Source of the DNA: Blastocatellia bacterium
GTDB taxonomy: Bacteria; Acidobacteriota; Blastocatellia; Chloracidobacteriales; JADJPF01
Length of the DNA: 11,560 nt
Direction of reading: 5' to 3'
Assembly: GCA_016789295.1 (NCBI GenBank)
Contig: JAEUQL010000063.1
Coordinates: 258 to 11,817 of the forward strand
Part shown: positions 1 to 7,148 of the stretch, piece after piece
Layout of the letters: each line of letters starts with the position of its first letter
Position numbering within the stretch: position 1 is the first letter of the stretch
Position numbers and translations under genes: made by a program
Notes under the pieces: model-generated
The model's database searches: none
What the model was told of the DNA's origin: nothing
What the model saw: the letters and a program-made list of their open reading frames with translations, nothing else

Positions 1-2019
1 TGACAAGATCCTAAAGAATCTAACTTCTATCTTCGGTGCTATAGGAAGTAGGCTTATTCCCAAAGCTATAAGAAGCCCTGGAATGGCAACAAAGAGTGTG
101 ATACTGAGAGCATATACCTCGGCATTAATATAAAGAAGAAGCAGTGTAGCAGCCAATGACAAGAAGGCCGATAAAGAAAGCACTATCGTGAATTCTGATC
201 TTATCTTTGCAACAGCCTTTTGCTGAATCGAGACAAAGCCTATTCCAATGTTGGGGCCAAGTAATTGCTGGCCTAGTTCGGCTACTTTTTTGGTTCTGTC
301 CGGGCTATTTCCTGCTTCAAGTTTTTTCAGTAGATCATTAAGGACTACGAGTGAAGAAGACGAATTTGGAGTGTGTTTGAAAGCAGTTTCGAGCTTGTGG
401 ATAACAGCCTCAAAATCTTCTGCTTTCAGCAGTTGGGCAGCCTGGCGAGCAAGCTTCTGGTCATAGTCGTGAACAGGGCTAGTGAGGCAATAGATTCTCG
501 GTTTTTCACCTACTAGCCACATCTCATAATCAGTCTGCTCAAAGCTATAGAGAAGGCGTGTAGTTTGGCAGAAAGCTGCCTCTATCAGATGCCTTGCCAT
601 CCTCTTTTTGAAAGAGTTTGCAAAAGATAGTATCTCTACTCTTACCTGCTGATTATCTACAGCCTCAAGTGTCTCAAAGTCAAAATTACTTCCACCCTCT
701 ATCCTCACTACCTCTTTTACTTCTGACTGGTATTTCTTTGCTATAAAGTTTTTCTTTGATGATTCTATAAAATCCTTTGGAAAGATTGTAAAGCTACTAT
801 CTTCTGGCTTGTATTCTACTTCGATAAAATAGGATTTGAGCAGTTGGCCAGAGCCTCCGCACTTATCACAACTAATCTGCCTACTTCCAAAGCAGCTACT
901 ACACTGCTGCCAACCATCTCGACAACTTGCACAAGTTATTGCACCCTTTCCTAGACAAGTTCTGCAGCTAACGTTCAATTGACCATCTTTATACCCAGTT
1001 CCTCCACAAGTGTAGCATCCCTTCTGTTTCTGTCCGTTGCATTCACGACAGAGTAGAAGACCTGTACTTTGGCACTTTTCGCACCACATCTCTCCTTTTG
1101 TTTCGCATTTTGTGCAACCAAACTTCTGCCGTGCACGAGCGACTTCATACTCGATCTTTTCATACTCAAAATTGAGTTTTTCCGGTACGGCAAAGCTCCA
1201 TATATCTATTGCTTCTGGTTCTATTCTGTTGCTTGCTAAGCGTTCATTCTTGTAGCCACTAACACGGTCAATAAGTCTACGTTTCTCTGTCAAAGTCTTT
1301 ATATTGAGTAGAAAGAGAGGATGTCGAGAAGCTTGTTTAATCTCTATGCTGTTTCCCAAAGTGATATATTCGTGGTGTGGAACTGAGCTTGCCCAAAGAT
1401 TCACAGCACGCCTTATTTCACCAATCTTTCCTGGATCAACTATCTCCTCATTTTCAACAACTGCTTTGAAGTTGACTTCTGCAACCTCTTCAAACCCTAT
1501 CTCCGATGTATTGCGTGCAGGTAGTTCGGCAAAACCATCTTCGATATCATCTGCCTGATCCGTCTGAGCTGATTGGTCGAGTTTATCCCAATCACTACGA
1601 AGGCTTTCTTCATAACTTTTGATAGGACTTGTTAAAGGTGCAGTAATAGCATTAGCATCATCAGGATGATACCCTTTCGAACTGCGACTCAATCTCTTTT
1701 GCAGGTGTAGATCTAGATCGGGTTTGGTGTCGAGACTGTCAATGCGGCTATTTGCTTGGCTGCTTGCAGTAGCCCTGCTAAACTGAGGTCTATTAGTAGG
1801 TGGTGAAACTGAGGTATGAATAACCTTCTCTTTTCTGGTCTTGAGCAACTCTCGAAGCTCAGAGATGATCTGCTGACGTTCAGCAGCATCTGCCTTCTTG
1901 GTTGGTATCTTTGCAAGAACGCGGCATCTGTCTTCTTCAATAGCAAGAGCCTTTTCTATTTCATCTCGTGAAGCGTCTGTAGCTATAGCTAAGCGTTCAA
2001 GACAGCTTTCGTAGTTCAT
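1..2019 (-). CDS. Membrane protein with eight-CxxC DnaJ-type zinc domain (3' end outside window)
   Basis: Reading leftward from the ATG at 2019, the frame is open for 673 codons to base 1, so the C-terminus is missing. Residues 1-63 are helical and charged. The opening (MNYESCLERLAI, then DASRDEIEKAL) is spaced like helices I and II of a J domain, but no HPD motif is in place. Residues 64-180 are a polar, low-complexity linker. Residues 302-387 carry eight CxxC pairs (C302/305, 313/316, 324/327, 335/338, 352/355, 363/366, 373/376, 384/387), several followed by GxG as in the DnaJ zinc domain, which has four such pairs. Two hydrophobic segments at about 611-632 and 636-660 predict a membrane hairpin. 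It starts 5 bp after the protease stop codon, so the two are almost certainly co-transcribed. Zinc binding is inferred from the motifs. The substrate and function are unknown, and I cannot name a characterised homologue. Confidence 0.88.
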   Translation of the reverse strand, partial: MNYESCLERLAIATDASRDEIEKALAIEEDRCRVLAKIPTKKADAAERQQIISELRELLKTRKEKVIHTSVSPPTNRPQFSRATASSQANSRIDSLDTKPDLDLHLQKRLSRSSKGYHPDDANAITAPLTSPIKSYEESLRSDWDKLDQSAQTDQADDIEDGFAELPARNTSEIGFEEVAEVNFKAVVENEEIVDPGKIGEIRRAVNLWASSVPHHEYITLGNSIEIKQASRHPLFLLNIKTLTEKRRLIDRVSGYKNERLASNRIEPEAIDIWSFAVPEKLNFEYEKIEYEVARARQKFGCTKCETKGEMWCEKCQSTGLLLCRECNGQKQKGCYTCGGTGYKDGQLNVSCRTCLGKGAITCASCRDGWQQCSSCFGSRQISCDKCGGSGQLLKSYFIEVEYKPEDSSFTIFPKDFIESSKKNFIAKKYQSEVKEVVRIEGGSNFDFETLEAVDNQQVRVEILSFANSFKKRMARHLIEAAFCQTTRLLYSFEQTDYEMWLVGEKPRIYCLTSPVHDYDQKLARQAAQLLKAEDFEAVIHKLETAFKHTPNSSSSLVVLNDLLKKLEAGNSPDRTKKVAELGQQLLGPNIGIGFVSIQQKAVAKIRSEFTIVLSLSAFLSLAATLLLLYINAEVYALSITLFVAIPGLLIALGISLLPIAPKIEVRFFRILS

Positions 2020-2024
2020 CACCA

Positions 2025-2978
2025 CTAGTCTCCAAGCAAACCTTTCAGTTCTTTAACATTTACTGCAAAGCCTATCGATTCACTATCTTTTGCTCTGGCT
2101 GTGACAACTCCTACCACACGTCCAGTCTTTTTCAAAATCATTGGCCCACCAGAATTTCCATGATTTATTGCTGCATTGGTCTGAAGCATGCTTGCTTCAG
2201 GATAATTCCTGATACTACTGACTATTCCCGTTGAAAGAGTCACATCTAAACCAAGCTTTGTACCCAGTGGATAGCCCAAAACCAGTACCTCTTCTCCAAG
2301 TTCTGGCAACACATCTTTTTCCAGTTCAAGTACATTATAAGAGCCTGATTCTGAAAACTGGAGAAGGGCAAGGTCTTTGCTTCTATCATAGCTTTTCACA
2401 TAGGCTTTGTGTATTTTGTCGCTATCACCAAGCTTAATAGCTATCTCAAGAGCATCTTCAATAACATGAAAGTTGGTAACAAAAAGACCTTCCTGACCAA
2501 TTATGAAGCCTGAACCAGAGGTTATCCCTCGTGGAGTTCTAACAAGTACCATTCCAATAGATGGAAGAAGGTTACGTACAAGAGCACCAACGGTCGGGTT
2601 TGTAGTAGTGGAGTTAGTAGTAGCTATTGAAGGAGTTGTCTTAGATTCTTTTGCATCTCTGTTCTCTGTAACCTTGCCATCAACCTTCTTTGTGGCCTGG
2701 CTCTTTCTCTCTGTTGGCTGAGACTCTTCTTCAACAACTCTTACTTCTGGCCTACCTATAGGTTCTCTTTCCCAGGTACGAAAGATGAATACCCCTATTG
2801 CAAGAGAAGCAAGCATTACAAACCCTATTATCAATGGAGCAATAAAGAGTATTCTGGGAGCCGATTGCTGATCTTCCTCGTCAGTATCATCGACAGGATC
2901 GCCAAGAGCAAAGCTATCAACAGCTTTAGAAGATTCCAGATTTAGATAATCATCATTATTACTATCTTTTCTTGCCAT
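2025..2978 (-). CDS. Membrane-anchored trypsin-like (HtrA-type) serine protease without PDZ domain
   Basis: The predicted protein of 317 residues has a short acidic N-terminus, one transmembrane segment (about 42-66), a Lys/Glu/Thr-rich linker (about 70-130) and a chymotrypsin-fold domain. The catalytic triad is visible: His171 in TNFHVIED, Asp202 in DLALLQF and Ser276 in GNSGGP. The chain ends right after the barrel, so the PDZ domain usual in DegP/DegS/HtrA proteins is absent. The catalytic domain is probably outside the membrane, although topology is not proven. I chose the ATG at 2978. An in-frame TTG at 3041 would add 21 unremarkable residues, and neither start has a good ribosome binding site. 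The downstream zinc-domain gene begins five bases after the stop. Peptidase family S1C is a confident assignment; the target is unknown. Confidence 0.9.
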   Translation of the reverse strand: MARKDSNNDDYLNLESSKAVDSFALGDPVDDTDEEDQQSAPRILFIAPLIIGFVMLASLAIGVFIFRTWEREPIGRPEVRVVEEESQPTERKSQATKKVDGKVTENRDAKESKTTPSIATTNSTTTNPTVGALVRNLLPSIGMVLVRTPRGITSGSGFIIGQEGLFVTNFHVIEDALEIAIKLGDSDKIHKAYVKSYDRSKDLALLQFSESGSYNVLELEKDVLPELGEEVLVLGYPLGTKLGLDVTLSTGIVSSIRNYPEASMLQTNAAINHGNSGGPMILKKTGRVVGVVTARAKDSESIGFAVNVKELKGLLGD

Positions 2979-3141
2979 TTCTAAAATTGTAGTTATGAGA
3001 TCTGTAGAATTTTTGAGCAATACCTTTTGAAATAGTAGCAAATTCCAACTCTATAAGTCTTGCCGTTTCTGGACTAGTCCCTCTGCAAATCTCGTAACCA
3101 GAGCCTAATGATGTTATGATGGCCAAAAGTCTAGACCTCAC
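2962..3141 (-). CDS. Possible small ORF upstream of the protease (59 aa)
   Basis: A GTG-initiated frame of 59 codons runs to a TAG at 2962 and overlaps the protease ATG by 17 bases. A TTG at 3126 is an alternative start. The predicted peptide has a balanced composition (for example GSGYEICRG and ARLIELEFATISKGIA) and ends in a basic tail, so it reads more like protein than noise. Against it, there is no ATG and no clear Shine-Dalgarno sequence, and the frame occupies the region where divergent promoters for the protease and the dienelactone hydrolase would be expected. I do not recognise any family. It could equally be untranslated leader. Confidence 0.22.
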   Translation of the reverse strand: MRSRLLAIITSLGSGYEICRGTSPETARLIELEFATISKGIAQKFYRSHNYNFRNGKKR

Positions 3142-3170
3142 AACTTTACAACTTTATCAAGGAGAAGCAG

Positions 3171-3932
3171 ATGATTATAACTGGAAGTTTTGTCGATCTC
3201 GACGTCGAAACAAGTAGTATGAGAACCTATGTTGTAAGGCCAAACAGTTCAGGCCGTTTTCCAGCCGTCATCCTCTATTCAGAGATATTTCAACTTACCG
3301 GGCCTATTATAAGATCTTGCAACAGACTAGCTGGACACGGTTTTGTCGTTGCAGCACCCGAAATATACCACCGTATTGAAGCACCTGGAACCGTCATCCC
3401 TTATGACGATGCAGGCAGAATCAGAGGTAATGAAGATATATCCAAAACTACTGCTGAAGAGATAGATAGCGATTGTAGGGCACTTATCGGCTATTTGAAG
3501 AACCACGAAAATGTAGAACCAGAAAAGATAGCATCTATGGGCTTCTGTCTAGGGGGGCACCTCTCTTTTCGCGCTGCACTGCAACCAGAGATCAAAGCTG
3601 CTATCTCGATCTATGGCACAGGACTACATTCTGGCCTTTTAGGTGTAGACACGGAGCCAAGAATGGACACCCTCTCCAGAGCAGACGATATCAGAGCCAA
3701 GCTCTTTCTAGTTTTCGGAACTAGAGACCCACACGTTCCAGAAGAAGGAAGGACAAAGATTGAACAGACACTAAAAGATGCAAATGTGTCACACACCATC
3801 CATCTCTATGATGCAGAACACGCCTTTATGCGCGACGAAGGAGCACGCTACGATCCCTCTGCCACAGACAGCGTATGGCAAAAAGTTACCTCCTTCTTGC
3901 ATACAGCTTTTGACAACAAGCTAGATCTGTAG
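3171..3932 (+). CDS. Dienelactone hydrolase family protein
   Basis: This 253-residue alpha/beta-hydrolase matches the dienelactone hydrolase family in length and layout. The nucleophile is Cys126 in GFCLGGH, with Asp186 in GTRDPHVP and His217 in AEHAF completing the Cys-Asp-His triad. Glu38 in the early SEIF segment corresponds to the glutamate that interacts with the cysteine in classical carboxymethylenebutenolidase. There is no signal peptide, so it is probably cytoplasmic. The start is supported by AAGGAG at 3159-3164, six bases before the ATG. The gene stands alone: it diverges from the protease operon and converges on rpoZ. No other aromatic-degradation gene is near, so a role in chlorocatechol breakdown is not supported, and the natural ester or lactone substrate is unknown. 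Confidence 0.93.
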   Translation: MIITGSFVDLDVETSSMRTYVVRPNSSGRFPAVILYSEIFQLTGPIIRSCNRLAGHGFVVAAPEIYHRIEAPGTVIPYDDAGRIRGNEDISKTTAEEIDSDCRALIGYLKNHENVEPEKIASMGFCLGGHLSFRAALQPEIKAAISIYGTGLHSGLLGVDTEPRMDTLSRADDIRAKLFLVFGTRDPHVPEEGRTKIEQTLKDANVSHTIHLYDAEHAFMRDEGARYDPSATDSVWQKVTSFLHTAFDNKLDL

Positions 3933-3951
3933 ACTAAAACTAGGGGATGGA

Positions 3952-3988
3952 TTTAGAAGCAGCAATTAAAAATGCTGCTGCTTCTAAA
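3952..3988. terminator. Hairpin between convergent genes, probable terminator
   Basis: A perfect 13-bp inverted repeat (TTTAGAAGCAGCA, 3952-3964, with its complement at 3976-3988) encloses an 11-base loop. It lies 20 bases after the dienelactone hydrolase stop and 30 bases after the rpoZ stop. On the plus strand an AT-rich stretch containing TATATTTT follows a few bases later. On the minus strand there is no T-run, so termination of rpoZ here is less certain. Confidence 0.7.
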
Positions 3989-4018
3989 ACTAACTATATT
4001 TTAACTGTGGATATAGGA

Positions 4019-4252
4019 CTATAAAGCTACAGGAACACCTTCTGTATCATCAACATCCTTTTTGTTTGGAGGAGGTAAGGATTCATACTTTATCAAGCCA
4101 GCTTTAACCTCTTCTAAAGCCACTTTGGCAAAGTTCCTAGAACTTACTTGTTGCAAACGTGGGCGAGCACCGCTTCTTAGTTCCCGGCATCTTTTGGCAG
4201 CAACATTTATCAGCTTAAATTTGCTGTCGGCACTTTGGCTAAAATTTTCCAC
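4019..4252 (-). CDS. rpoZ: DNA-directed RNA polymerase subunit omega
   Basis: The 77-residue product matches omega, the small polymerase subunit that helps assemble and stabilise beta'. The conserved core is present: SKFKLINVAAKR at 10-21 (family pattern S-[RK]-[FY]-x-L-V-x-x-A-A-K-R), RSGARP at 26-31 and ALEEVKAGLI at 45-54. An acidic tail follows. The length is typical of the shorter omegas. Translation starts at GTG (4252), fixed by AAGGAGG at 4259-4265. In many bacteria rpoZ follows gmk, but here it is a single-gene unit, convergent with a hydrolase and divergent from a zinc-ribbon gene. The opposite-strand frame over this locus is a shadow. Confidence 0.9.
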   Translation of the reverse strand: MENFSQSADSKFKLINVAAKRCRELRSGARPRLQQVSSRNFAKVALEEVKAGLIKYESLPPPNKKDVDDTEGVPVAL

Positions 4253-4258
4253 CGGAAA

Positions 4259-4265
4259 CCTCCTT
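4259..4265 (-). promoter_or_regulatory. Strong Shine-Dalgarno site of rpoZ
   Basis: AAGGAGG on the minus strand lies six bases before the GTG at 4252. This is the best ribosome binding site in the window and fixes the non-ATG start. It suggests a conventional anti-Shine-Dalgarno sequence in this organism's 16S rRNA. Confidence 0.85.
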
Positions 4266-4396
4266 TCATCGCTATTTCTACTCTCTGATGATCAAAAACA
4301 TCGCCATCTAAAGAGCCTGGATATATCATGAACAGACGGGCATGCTAGCAGAGTTTTTCTATTCTGACTATTCTATTTTTGCAAAGAACAGTGATA

Positions 4397-4408
4397 ACTT
4401 TCGAAAGT
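4397..4408. promoter_or_regulatory. Perfect 12-bp palindrome just before the zinc-ribbon gene
   Basis: ACTTTCGAAAGT is a perfect inverted repeat ending seven bases before the ATG at 4416, in the 163-bp gap between rpoZ and the zinc-ribbon gene, which must hold both divergent promoters. It could be a repressor operator or occlude the ribosome binding site. A 12-bp palindrome is also expected a few times by chance in a window this long, so only its position makes it notable. Confidence 0.25.
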
Positions 4409-4415
4409 ACCAAAT

Positions 4416-5024
4416 ATGAAGAGTCCTAAATCCTCCATTCCTGCAGTTGATCTTATCCGCTGTCCGAATTGTGGGCATGCAATAGACCAGGTTGGTATGC
4501 GCAAAAACTGCGCTAAATGTGGTAGAAGATTGACTATTCTGTGTATAGCTTGTAAGACGGAAAACCCACCTGTATTTCAGCTTTGTATTAATTGTAACCA
4601 AGACTACAGGCTTTATGCGGTTGAACACTACAGCAAACGGATAGCAAAACTTGAACTTGAACTTGCAGACCAAGACGCTACTGTAATAGCCAAAGAGCAA
4701 GCAGATCTCTACACACAGATCAGTCAAATAGCCATAATGGTCTTTGCCCTTATTGTAGGTGGGTTCTGTCTCTTCTACTTTCGTGCTACTATTTATAGTT
4801 TTTTTGCTGTATTGCTTCCTTTAACAGCCTTCTTGGTTAATAGGTATTTAGTAGAAAAGATTGCACTGGTAGCAGTAGGGCTTCCTATAACTTTTGCTAA
4901 AGAATGGCCTTACATTCTTAAAGAGATAGACCGCCAAACAGAAGAGCATATAGATGCAAGGAAAGAACTTGAATATTACAGCAACGAACTCAACAAGTTT
5001 AGAAAAAAGGCTGAAAGAAGCTAA
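4416..5024 (+). CDS. Double zinc-ribbon membrane protein of unknown function
   Basis: The 202-residue protein begins with two zinc ribbons. Residues C16/C19 with C32/C35 form the first (CPNC and CAKC) and C43/C46 with C57/C60 the second (CIAC and CINC), like the double-zinc-ribbon domain found on many bacterial membrane and regulatory proteins. A charged helical stretch, probably a coiled coil, covers about 66-98. Two transmembrane segments follow at about 102-122 and 124-142. The C-terminal 40 residues are highly charged and again coiled-coil-like, so both ends are probably cytoplasmic. The ATG has no clear ribosome binding site. The DedA-family gene begins 63 bases downstream on the same strand, so they may be co-transcribed. 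I recognise the domain but not a function. Confidence 0.85.
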   Translation: MKSPKSSIPAVDLIRCPNCGHAIDQVGMRKNCAKCGRRLTILCIACKTENPPVFQLCINCNQDYRLYAVEHYSKRIAKLELELADQDATVIAKEQADLYTQISQIAIMVFALIVGGFCLFYFRATIYSFFAVLLPLTAFLVNRYLVEKIALVAVGLPITFAKEWPYILKEIDRQTEEHIDARKELEYYSNELNKFRKKAERS

Positions 5025-5087
5025 AACGAGCCTCGACTATTGGGCGTTAAGAGTCTTGTGTAAACTTCAAACTTATTAGAGGAAATA

Positions 5088-5837
5088 ATGATTGTTGCAT
5101 TAAATATCGTCTACAAAGCTATTAAACGAAACAAGCTTCGTTCACTTCTGGTTCTGTCTGCAGTTCTGCTCATAGTAGCCTTTGTAGTTATAGTCTCGCC
5201 TATGGTTCACGAACGCTTGAACACAGAAGTTGTTGAGGCATTGATCGCAAAGTATGGATACTACTTAATATTTGCCCTCGTTATGGTTGGTAACATGGGT
5301 GTTCCTGTACCAGAAGAGACAACAGTTATTGCCTCTGGGTTTGCTGTTCAAAGAGGACTACTTGACTATGAGACTGTAGTTGCTGTCTGCATATTTAGCG
5401 CAGTTGTAGGTGATAATATAGGCTATATGATAGGCAAAAAAGGTGGGCGAGCACTGATCCTAAAATACGGGAAATATATAAGAGTTGATGATGTACGTCT
5501 GAGGAAGTTTGAAGGATTTTTTGAAAAGTATGGAGACAAGACCGTCTTTTTTGCACGTTTCATTGCAGGGCTGCGTTTTCTTGCTGGGCCACTTAGCGGA
5601 GCAGCCCGCATGCAGTTTCGCCGATTTTTTATGTTTAACGCTCTAGGAGCAATAGTTTGGGTTTTTGTAATGACTCAACTCGGATATCACTTCGGCAACC
5701 AGCTTCCCAGACTTCTTGCAATAATAGGTAAAGCCAACGCAACTATCGTAATTGTAGTGGCTCTGGTAGTTGGACTTATCTACTACTTGCGCAAAAGACA
5801 ACAACGTCAGCAGACAATTACAAAAGAAGAGAGCTAG
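5088..5837 (+). CDS. DedA/VTT family integral membrane protein
   Basis: The 249-residue protein shows DedA (SNARE-associated/VTT domain) hallmarks: PVPEE at 73-77 in the first re-entrant region, GDNIGYMIGKKGGR at 108-121, and a second conserved block (KYGDKTVFFARFIAGLR, then GPLSGAARM, about 147-175) with the family's conserved arginines. An extra N-terminal transmembrane helix (about 18-38) precedes the core, and a terminal helix (about 217-234) is followed by a basic, Gln-rich tail. DedA proteins are implicated in lipid-carrier or phospholipid flipping (undecaprenyl phosphate, phosphatidylethanolamine) and envelope homeostasis. Which lipid this one handles cannot be said. The start is supported by AGAGGA at 5078-5083. 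It may share a transcript with the preceding zinc-ribbon gene. Confidence 0.92.
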   Translation: MIVALNIVYKAIKRNKLRSLLVLSAVLLIVAFVVIVSPMVHERLNTEVVEALIAKYGYYLIFALVMVGNMGVPVPEETTVIASGFAVQRGLLDYETVVAVCIFSAVVGDNIGYMIGKKGGRALILKYGKYIRVDDVRLRKFEGFFEKYGDKTVFFARFIAGLRFLAGPLSGAARMQFRRFFMFNALGAIVWVFVMTQLGYHFGNQLPRLLAIIGKANATIVIVVALVVGLIYYLRKRQQRQQTITKEES

Positions 5838-5990
5838 TTTTTGACTTAAACTCTTCTGTTTCCAAGTAACCGGTGATAGAATGTGGCTCGTTTAAAAACC
5901 TCTAATATCTACAAGCTTTTGTTGCACACACTTAAACATCCCAGCTTTACCCTCTCAGTATCGGGTGGGTAGAAGCAGAAAGGCAATGTC

Positions 5991-7058
5991 ATGATTGAAC
6001 AGATTGAGAAGTATCTTGGCGATGAAGCTACAAATCTACTCCAATACGAAGCTAAAGGCATACACAAAGAATCTCTACACCTGCCTGGAGCAGATTATGT
6101 AGACAGGTGCTTCGGCAGCAGCGACAGGTCTCCACAAGTATTACGCAGTCTACAAGCAATGTTTGATAAAGGCCGCTTGGCTAACACTGGTTATCTCTCT
6201 ATTCTTCCAGTAGATCAGGGTATAGAGCACTCTGCAGGCTCTTCTTTTGCTCCAAATCCAATCTATTTTGATGGTGAAAATATAGTCAAGCTAGCCATTG
6301 AAGGTGGTTGTAATGCTGTAGCATCCACTTATGGCGTACTCGGCTCTGTAGCTCGCAAATATGCCCACAAAATACCTTTTATAGTCAAGATCAACCACAA
6401 CGAGTTTCTCACTTATCCAAACAAGTTTGACCAGATAATGTTTGGAACTATCAAGCAAGCTTGGGACATGGGTGCAGTTGCTGTAGGAGCTACTATCTAT
6501 TTTGGTTCTGCTGAATCGGGTCGTCAGATAGTTGAAGTCAGTCAGGCATTTAAGATAGCACACGACCTTGGCATGGCAACAATCCTCTGGTGCTACCTAC
6601 GCAATGGCTCTTTCAAGATTGGTGACAAAGACTATCACGCAGCCGCAGACCTCACAGGACAAGCTAACCACCTTGGTGTGACCATAGAAGCCGATATCAT
6701 TAAACAGAAACTTCCAGAGATCAATGGTGGTTATAATGTTCTCTCTTCAAAGGAGAGTCCTTATGGCAAGACGAGCAAAAAGATCTACGATACACTCACC
6801 ACCGACCATCTAATCGATCTAACTCGTTACCAAGTAGCAAACTGCTTTATGGGACGCCAAGGCTTGATTAATTCTGGCGGAGCTTCAGGCTCGCGTGATT
6901 TCGAAGATGCTGTACGTACAGCAGTGATCAACAAGAGAGCTGGTGGCATGGGATTGATCTCCGGTCGCAAAGCCTTCCAAAGACCTATGGAAGAAGGCGT
7001 AAAACTGCTCAATGTAATTCAAGATGTCTATCTCTGCAAAGATGTAACTATTGCTTAG
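5991..7058 (+). CDS. fbaB: Class I fructose-bisphosphate aldolase (FbaB/DhnA type)
   Basis: This 355-residue TIM-barrel enzyme reversibly joins dihydroxyacetone phosphate and glyceraldehyde-3-phosphate to fructose-1,6-bisphosphate. It resembles E. coli FbaB in length and motifs: PVDQGIEHS at 73-81, the ADIIKQK block at 234-240 holding the likely Schiff-base lysine (K238, or less likely K240), and phosphate-binding INSGGASG at 293-300 and GLISGRKAFQRP at 321-332. Metal-dependent class II signatures are absent. The ATG at 5991 has AAAGG at 5979-5983 as ribosome binding site. The 153-bp gap from the DedA gene is long enough for its own promoter, but I found no convincing -35/-10 pair. A strong terminator follows, then the class III fructose bisphosphatase, the next gluconeogenic enzyme. 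Confidence 0.95.
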   Translation: MIEQIEKYLGDEATNLLQYEAKGIHKESLHLPGADYVDRCFGSSDRSPQVLRSLQAMFDKGRLANTGYLSILPVDQGIEHSAGSSFAPNPIYFDGENIVKLAIEGGCNAVASTYGVLGSVARKYAHKIPFIVKINHNEFLTYPNKFDQIMFGTIKQAWDMGAVAVGATIYFGSAESGRQIVEVSQAFKIAHDLGMATILWCYLRNGSFKIGDKDYHAAADLTGQANHLGVTIEADIIKQKLPEINGGYNVLSSKESPYGKTSKKIYDTLTTDHLIDLTRYQVANCFMGRQGLINSGGASGSRDFEDAVRTAVINKRAGGMGLISGRKAFQRPMEEGVKLLNVIQDVYLCKDVTIA

Positions 7059-7090
7059 CAAAACTGCTTCTGTAACTTCTAACAAAAAAC

Positions 7091-7126
7091 GGCACAGATT
7101 CAATTTCGAAGCTCTGTGCCTTTTTT
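7091..7126 (+). terminator. Rho-independent terminator after fbaB
   Basis: An 8-bp GC-containing stem (GGCACAGA at 7091-7098 with TCTGTGCC at 7113-7120) is followed at once by six T residues and preceded by a run of six A, so it may also read in reverse. It lies 32 bases after the fbaB stop and only 22 bases before the fbp start. It should separate the two genes or let only part of transcription through. Confidence 0.88.
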
Positions 7127-7148
7127 GTATCCATTCAAGAGGTGAACT

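Noticed and set aside
1304..1558. Plus-strand frames within 1-2019 (for example 84 codons here)
   Set aside because: They lie opposite a continuous 673-codon minus-strand frame with eight CxxC motifs and have no start signals or domain features.
1665..1668. An HPD tripeptide (residues 118-120 of the zinc-domain protein) that might mark a J domain
   Set aside because: It falls in the polar low-complexity linker, far from the helix II/III loop of the J-like N-terminus, and lacks the flanking helices.
3171..3932. A chlorocatechol-degradation role for the dienelactone hydrolase
   Set aside because: No dioxygenase, cycloisomerase or maleylacetate reductase is nearby, and the family has many other substrates.
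4062..4331. An 89-codon plus-strand frame opposite rpoZ
   Set aside because: The minus strand carries clear omega-subunit motifs with an excellent ribosome binding site. The plus frame has no recognisable features.
4368..4727. A 119-codon minus-strand frame opposite the zinc-ribbon gene
   Set aside because: The plus-strand frame contains eight well-spaced cysteines in two zinc ribbons and two membrane helices. The antisense frame is a shadow.
5841..5882. TTGACT at 5841 and TAGAAT at 5877 as an fbaB promoter
   Set aside because: The hexamers are 30 bases apart, too far for a sigma-70-type promoter, and no better-spaced partner was seen.
6291..6563. A 90-codon minus-strand frame inside fbaB
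   Set aside because: It is antisense to strongly conserved aldolase sequence and shows no protein family features.
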